Shown here piece by piece: positions 17,621 through 22,738 of a DNA stretch of 22,738 nt (position 1 is the first letter of the stretch; each line of letters begins with the position of its first letter). A program made the translations under genes and the position numbers. Source of the DNA: Phaeoceros laevis (taxonomy: Eukaryota > Anthocerotophyta > Anthocerotopsida > Notothyladales). The notes under the pieces are model-generated. The model was given only the letters and a program-made list of their open reading frames with translations. It was not told the origin of the DNA and ran no database searches. The stretch covers positions 1 through 22,738 of the forward strand of contig JBNGIQ010007857.1 of the NCBI GenBank assembly GCA_049999765.1, in the 5' to 3' direction.

Positions 17621-20430
17621 GTTATCTGAGTTGATTGCCATGAAACCTGACTCATCCTTCTTCAATATAGTGTTGCGCAGCCATCTAACCTTCATTAGGA
17701 TAGGCTTGTACCCCTGACAATCAATTTCCAGGACATCCTCCAGTACCCCCACATATGTCATTGAGGCTCCTGTTGTGTCCAAAACAAAAGTGCTTTTCAC
17801 TCCACAGTCCGTGGTTCGCTTTTTGGAGTCAGCCGTCTCTGTACGATAATGTGACCCCTCAGACCAGAATGAGGAATAGCTCTTGGCATCCCATGTTGGC
17901 CCCTGAACAATCTGCAAAGCTTCCTCCATTATCTCAGCACTTCGTCCATGCAAGTTCAATCTCTTAAACTCTGCTGTAATCCATACTTTGAAATCAGAGC
18001 TAATTTGGGCCAGGTTCTCTAGAAACTCCACTCTCCAATGGGGATGCCTCAAGCGGAAGTTCCTTCGCTCTTCTTCCCTGTTCCTAATACAAATTGCATG
18101 CTTTGCCATCCACCCTTCCATGGCAACCGTGTTACATAGCAAAAATTTGTGCACCATGTTTCTTTCTAGCTCAATTAACACCACCTGTTTAGAACTCCTT
18201 TCCACAACAATGCCAGCCTCCTTGGCAATTTGAATGTCGGTCCACATGGCTGGAGCAGATGGATCCAACTTTCTAACATACTCAGCACAGTAATATAATG
18301 CCTCTTGCACAAGGACCCCCTCAGCCATACTTCCTTCAGGCTGTGCCTGCTATCTAACCAGATTCTTGAGTACTTTCATGTGTCTTTCTAACCAATACAT
18401 CCAACGGTAGTGGACAGGACTACACATATCAATTTCATCCACAAGGTGAATCACTAAATGCACTTGCATAGACATGAAACTAGTAGGAAACTCCATTTCT
18501 AGCTTACATAGAATGACTTGAGCTTTCAACCGCATTGCAGGGATCTCATCCGTCTTGATCTCCTTAGAGCAGATCCATTTGAATAGTTCTGCTAACTCAT
18601 TGATAACCTCCAGAACAGTGGGTGCAAGGTCTGTGCCGCGTAGTGCGATTGGATAAACAGTGTGCAGCAGATTATGATGGTCATGAGTTTTGAGGCCACA
18701 TATTTTCTTCCCTCTGAAACATTTTCCCAACTGCGCACCCCACCTAGTAGGAGTCCTCAGAGCACAGATCTTTCATTTGTGCTATACCTCCTTTTGACAG
18801 CATGTAGGGTGTTGTTGGAGTAAAAGACCCATCTTCTGCTGCCCATAATGCTAGCTTGCTACCCACAAGTTGGAGGTCCCGTCGGCTTGCCAAGGAATCT
18901 TTTGCACCCGTGATGTGGCCCAAGATGTTCTGTGATACATTCTTCTCTATGTGCATCACATCAAGCAAGTGCCGTACTAGAAGCTTATCCGAGTATGGTA
19001 GTTCATACAAGATTGAAGACCGTCAAACTCCCCACTTTTTTGTATCTTTTTTTGACCTTGGTGATGCTACCAAAAAGGTTTCAGTTTCACGAATCACATC
19101 CCCTACAGTTGCTGCAGGTGGAGGGGGCCTCACTTCCTCTTTGCCATTGGACTTGTCCCTTTCTTGTATCCGGTACGGGTGGTCCATAGGCAAGAACTTT
19201 CTGTGGCCCTCGTAGACCATTTTGTCCAATATAGTCGAGGACCTTGCATCTAGCTTGTCCAACAAATGGGACAAGCTCGATGCCCTTTAGTCTGCAAACC
19301 TAAACATACTGTGTACCCTGGCAAGTCATGCATAGTCCACTGGATCATAGCTTTAACTTTGACGTACCTTTTGGGGTCCCCTGCTGGATAGGATGCATCC
19401 AATATAGAGGTCCCATCAGCCCATAGGATCTTCAGTTCCTTGATCAGAGGTCGTAAATAGACATCAAAGTTCTTCACCTGCTTTGGGCGGGGGATGATGG
19501 TCGATAGCAATATATGACCTTTCCTGATAGCTTCCCAGGGAGGCATGTTATAATTGATCAGCAGAACAGGCCATATGCTGTGGGAAGTTGATTGTATCCC
19601 ATAAGCGCTCACTCCATCCGTGGCTAAACCAAACCTGAGATTTTTGGCCTCATTTGCAAACTGCGGGAACAAACTATCAATGTATTTCCAGGCTCGCGAG
19701 TCTGCTGGCACATGCATGACCCCATCACTGCTTCTGGAACTAGCATGCCATCGCAGCGTTCCTGCCAAGTCTTTACACCTAAACATCCTCTGAATCCTGG
19801 TGATCAAAGGGAAATATCTCATTGCCTTCCTGGGCACCTTCTTACCTTTTGTGTCACTTCGATACCGCTTTTGCTTGCATTTAGGACAGACATCCAAGTG
19901 CGCAAATTCATCTCTGTACATGATACAGTCATTGACACAGACATGAATGGTCTCATAGTCCACAGTTAGAGCAGAAAGGATCTTCCTGGCCTCGTCTCTA
20001 GATTTTGGCATGCAATTGCCCTTTGGCAGCAGGTGTTCGTGTAGCACTAGAAACAGTGCTGCAATGGAGCATTTAGACCATCCAAACCTGGCTTGGAGAT
20101 TGAAGAGCACATCAAGGTGGTTAGCCAACTGACTCGGGCACCTTCATACAACCTTGTTTGGGCCTCCTTTGCTATGACCACATATTCAGGTGAACTCCTG
20201 CACACCTCATCCTCCAGGCTCTGGTTAGTGAGAATCGCTTCTACATCTACACCAGCAAACAATGTCTGTGCTACCTCCATTGCTACTTGGATGTGTTCTT
20301 CCAATCCAGTTGTTACAAGTCCATCATACAGCCCAGTTCCTAGGGCTACTTCTGCCTGCCCATTCTGAATCGGGCCTGCCTCTGCCTGCCTATCCTGAAC
20401 CGGGCCTGCCTCTGCCTCGCCATCCTCCAT
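17621..20430 (-). pseudogene. CACTA (En/Spm) TNP2-type transposase, main exon, broken
   Basis: TNP2-type proteins cut and move CACTA transposons. The exon starts after a clean acceptor (CAATTTGCAG, ending at 20431). Parts in order: an acidic N-terminus with three 10-residue repeats, then the Transposase_21 region (FNLQARFGWSKCSIAALF, VCPKCKQKRY, LRFGLATDGVSAYG, WPVLLINYNMPPW, DVYLRPLIKELKILW, ACPIC, KMVYEGHRKFLP, RHLLDVMHIEKNV, GLKTHDHHNLLH). Next comes DUF4218 (MQVHLVIHLVDEIDM, VHYRWMYWLERHMKVLK, QPEGSMAEG), and finally part of DUF4216 (KVRWLRNTILKKDESGFMAIN). Frameshifts lie near 20130, 19262 and 18765. In-frame stops are at 19023-19025 (TGA) and 18350-18352 (TAG). The shift at 18765 also exposes a TAG at 18744. 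DUF4216 is cut at 17621 by the LTR insertion. Not functional. Confidence 0.92.
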
Positions 20431-20431
20431 C
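20342..20431 (-). repeat. Three 30-bp tandem repeats in the TNP2 N-terminal coding sequence
   Basis: Units at 20342-20371, 20372-20401 and 20402-20431 encode decapeptide repeats of the type (D/N)(G/R)(E/Q)AEAGP(V/I)Q. The period is a multiple of three, so the array keeps the reading frame. Confidence 0.8.
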
Positions 20432-20667
20432 TGCAAATTGAATTGCTGATAAAATCAAGTGTAACACTCTCCACAAAACAGGTTTAACCATATCAAGCCA
20501 CACTTTGCCAATACATAGCCACAGTTTGCCACATCTTGCCACATCTTGCTACTGCTAGCCGAATTTTATCAAGCCACACTTTGCCAATACATAGCCACAG
20601 TTTACCACATCTTGCCACATCTTGCTACAGCTAGCCTGAAAATTTGGCAAGTGTTGACTTGTCTAAC
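20431..20667 (-). other. Probable TNP2 intron (237 bp)
   Basis: In minus-strand sense the intron starts CAG|GTTAGA at 20667 and ends TTTGCAG at 20431. It is almost filled by the 76-bp tandem duplication at 20491-20640. The donor is only moderately good, and two stops precede it in the inferred exon frame. Confidence 0.5.
20491..20640. repeat. Tandem duplication, 76-bp unit with nested short repeats
   Basis: Copies at 20491-20566 and 20567-20640 both begin TATCAAGCCACACTTTGCCA and are nearly identical, with only a few mismatches. Each copy contains a doubled ten-mer (CACATCTTGC twice) and several TTGCCA or TAGCCA words, so the unit itself grew from a shorter repeat. Confidence 0.9.
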
Positions 20668-20766
20668 CTGCTGCTAAAGTTATGCGGATTCATCTGAGGA
20701 TTCCTCCGAGGTACTATGCTCGTCTGGTGGTGCATATCTTCTATTTTTCCTGAGATGCTCATTGAT
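20668..20766 (-). pseudogene. Possible upstream exon of the TNP2 transposase
   Basis: On the minus strand a CTAAC branch-point-like word and a CACAATCAG acceptor precede 20766. The following frame reads INEHLRKNRRYAPPDEHS and then an acidic serine run (TSEESSDES), as seen before the transposase domain in TNP2 proteins. TAA and TAG codons follow just before the proposed donor, so the exon is either decayed or ends differently. Confidence 0.45.
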
Positions 20767-21361
20767 CTGATTGTGAAGGCATAGTTAGTGTACTTGCAAA
20801 AGATTGCTACTCGATTTTCGCTTCAAGTTTGTTAGGTGGACATCCAAATCCCTCTTCCCTACCGGAGTGCTTCCTACTACACATAGAGGCTCACTACATA
20901 AGCTTCAGACTGAAGTTCTCACACTAAGCATTGTCATGCTACCTGGCATCTTTGCTGTAAGAGGTCGTTCAGGGTATCTAGCCAAGATCTGTTTCTAAGC
21001 TGTAATATGAAAGCAACATGTGTAGCAAATGGACTAAACCTGCCATATGACAAAGAGCTACCTGACCTGCTAATTAAGCTTGCGAAAGGCAGCTGACAAA
21101 AGCCTGCCTGAGCAGAGCTGAACAAAAGCTTGTCTGCACAGCTGCATATCAAAAATGCCTGACACATGTGACAAAGAAAAGCTAAAAAGTGGGTAATTGC
21201 ACTAGCGCTCATGCGCATGCGTAGCAGTGTGCCTCGATGGAGTACATGCAAGCAAAGCACAAGTCCAGAGTTAGCTCATTTCCCAACTTCAAGCAATTGA
21301 CACAAGAACATGACCTCGTATGAGGGTATCCTGCTGAAATTGAAGTGTAAAAAGCGTCACA
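20767..21361. other. Intergenic stretch between divergent TNP2 and methyltransferase-like genes
   Basis: About 600 bp with no credible frame on either strand. It would hold the upstream parts of both divergent genes, and perhaps missing first exons. I see no clear CACTA-type terminal inverted repeat. A TTAGTG word at 20784-20789 is too short to call an end. Confidence 0.4.
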
Positions 21362-22738
21362 TGCAGGCAGCCAGGCGAGTTGGCTGGCACCATCGATGTG
21401 GCATCCAGCTTTCATGACAAGCAAGGCAGTGTGACTTTGAAGGTCCATAGTGGCCCTTGTGCAGCAGCCAACAGGCAAATGACTTACGTAAGTTTTCTGA
21501 ACGATGGCACGCCGGTATTCGGCTTGCCACAATCGGGGCTGGTTAAGTCGATTGTTGAGCCACAATTGTTTTCGGTTTGTTTGTCTGTTTGTACTTATTT
21601 TCCTGATGCGCCTGTTCACCCTCAGGTTCCCACCATCGCCATCGAGGAGGCAGACTACCTTCAGGTTACTCGCGCCTACTATGCATGGGTCAAATTAGCC
21701 AAAACGAGCGGGGATGACGCGCCCGAGGTAATGCAAATGATGGTTCAGTTTATGCAGAGCCACTCTACCGATCGGGCGGAGAAAGGTGGCTCGAGGAGAA
21801 AGAAAGACTCCGCGAAACCCTGCAAGTGGGTAGTAGATGCTGTTCTGGTGGACCTGCCCACCGACACCCCAGTTCTAGGCACCTCCACCGGAGATGCTGA
21901 TATGGAACTAGGGAGATATCCTGACGCACCTGAAGCAAGTGTTCCGGTTTGCTGATACCTGCCTATGGGACTGTGGCTTCATCTTCATTGTCGTAGGTGA
22001 TGAGAAGGTTGCCAGTCCCCACATCGAGAATCTCTGCCGCGAATGGAAGATGCAGGTTGACCGGAGGGCCCTGGTACTCAGCTCCACATGCTTGCCTGTC
22101 CGTGGGGACAACATCAAGATGGTAATTTCTGCACTTGTTCCACCCGTTGAGTTATTGACTTTGATTCAGCGTCGCTTACCCCTTGTTTGTGCAACAGAGC
22201 CCACTGAGCTATCTGTTCGTTGTGAGGAGGAACGACCTGTGGACACGCAAGCTGCTGAGGTTCTACACTCCATTGGATCCTGTCTACGATCCACGGAAGT
22301 GTGATGTTTTCAGGAGCCACTAACCCCAAAACTACTTCCAGTTGGAGGTGGACTCTGAGATGCCGTAGACAGGAAGTTCTAGAAGAAAGAAGGCACAACC
22401 CTTCATGTATGAAGCAAGGGAGAAGTCCCCGGGTTTCTGGCAGCAGATCTTGGAGCTTCACCTTAAGGTTGGACACAGTGTGGTGGACTTGACACCGCTT
22501 GGGGGAAATGCCATGAGGGCATGCAAAGCAGCATGCTTCAACTACTTCGGGATGTGTCCGGATTCAAATTTTTTGAATCGCCTGAAGGCCATCAAGTCGG
22601 GACTCATACAGCAGAAGGGGGTTACAGGAATAGAGGGGCTTCACAATGAGGATGATGATGACGGTAGGCCGGGACATCGAGATCATGCATTGAAAGCGCA
22701 AAAGGCGTCGTTGCTAAGAATTGCACCAGTTAAACTTG
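21362..22738 (+). pseudogene. Putative beta-class amino-methyltransferase-like protein, three exons, broken (runs off right edge)
   Basis: Exon 1 (open from about 21362 to 21487) reads KQGSVTLKVHSGPCAAANRQ. A GT-AG intron follows at 21488-21625 (TTAC|GTAAGT to CCCTCAG). Exon 2 has a helical segment, basic GGSRRKKD, then WVVDAVLVDLPTDT (DLPT at 21851-21862). A frameshift near 21915 precedes ILTHLKQVFRF and CGFIFIVVGDEKVASPHIENL. A second intron is 22122-22197 (ATG|GTAATT to GCAACAG), in phase 0. Exon 3 starts SPLSYLFVVRRNDLW, has stops at 22321-22323 (TAA) and 22366-22368 (TAG), then EKSPGFWQQILELHLKVG, VVDLTPLGGNAMRAC (Asp 22486-22488) and YFGMCPDSNFLNRLK. The order 'motif IV-like D-x-P early, EKP-like motif X then DPFxGSG-like motif I late' is that of beta-class N4/N6 amino-methyltransferases, but both key motifs are altered. 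The family assignment is inference. An unrelated Rossmann-type protein is the alternative. Confidence 0.5.

Noticed and set aside
20784-20789. TTAGTG as the CACTA right terminus
   Set aside because: Only five bases match, with no partner CACTA end or target duplication. It also overlaps the proposed branch point of the upstream TNP2 intron.
21209-21619. 136-codon minus-strand frame
   Set aside because: It overlaps exon 1 and intron 1 of the plus-strand methyltransferase-like gene and has no recognisable motif.

Overview
The window looks like nuclear DNA of a streptophyte (plant lineage). It is almost entirely a nest of decayed mobile elements. The evidence for a plant-type host is a Ty1/copia and a Ty3/gypsy polyprotein of plant type, a CACTA (En/Spm) TNP2 transposase with the DUF4218/DUF4216 tail, and introns with ordinary GT-AG borders. 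I suspect a charophyte alga, bryophyte or fern rather than a seed plant, from the style of the gypsy protein and the DUF7869-type gene, but the sequence alone does not prove this. I see no intact housekeeping gene, rRNA or tRNA.

Layout, left to right. (1) Positions 1-2319, minus strand: a two-exon pseudogene of the DUF7869 type, a transposase-like family whose conserved acidic residues suggest an RNase H/DDE fold. Its ~1 kb intron is full of degenerate repeats. (2) 2320-3888: no convincing gene. (3) 3892 to about 6.1 kb, plus strand: a 5'-truncated copia element with intact reverse transcriptase and RNase H, a polypurine tract and the start of a 3' LTR. (4) 6.1-6.7 kb: a hairpin-rich stretch with a TATA box. 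(5) 6701-13134, plus strand: a gypsy element coding gag zinc knuckles, protease, a long acidic linker, RT, RNase H and a D,D35E integrase, broken by at least six in-frame stops and several frameshifts. It ends in a hairpin, a polypurine tract and a 100-N assembly gap. (6) 13258 to about 16.7 kb: about 3.4 kb without genes, rich in ACGG/CCGT palindromes, with one good promoter-like block at 15.57-15.67 kb. This is possibly a very long gypsy 3' LTR. (7) 16732-17620, minus strand: one end of an LTR element (239-bp LTR, initiator-Met tRNA primer binding site) with an unrecognised cysteine-containing reading frame where gag should be. It interrupts (8) 17621-20766, minus strand: a CACTA TNP2 transposase pseudogene with three frameshifts, two stops and a minisatellite in its intron. 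(9) 21362 to the window end, plus strand: a three-exon broken gene whose motif order resembles a beta-class amino-methyltransferase with degenerate catalytic motifs. This is the most interesting object in the window.

The genes do not form a pathway. They record successive insertions: the minus-strand LTR element entered the CACTA transposase, and most copies have since accumulated stops and shifts. The methyltransferase-like gene lies head-to-head with the CACTA transposase about 0.6 kb away, so it could be cargo of that element, a separate element's gene, or a decayed host gene.
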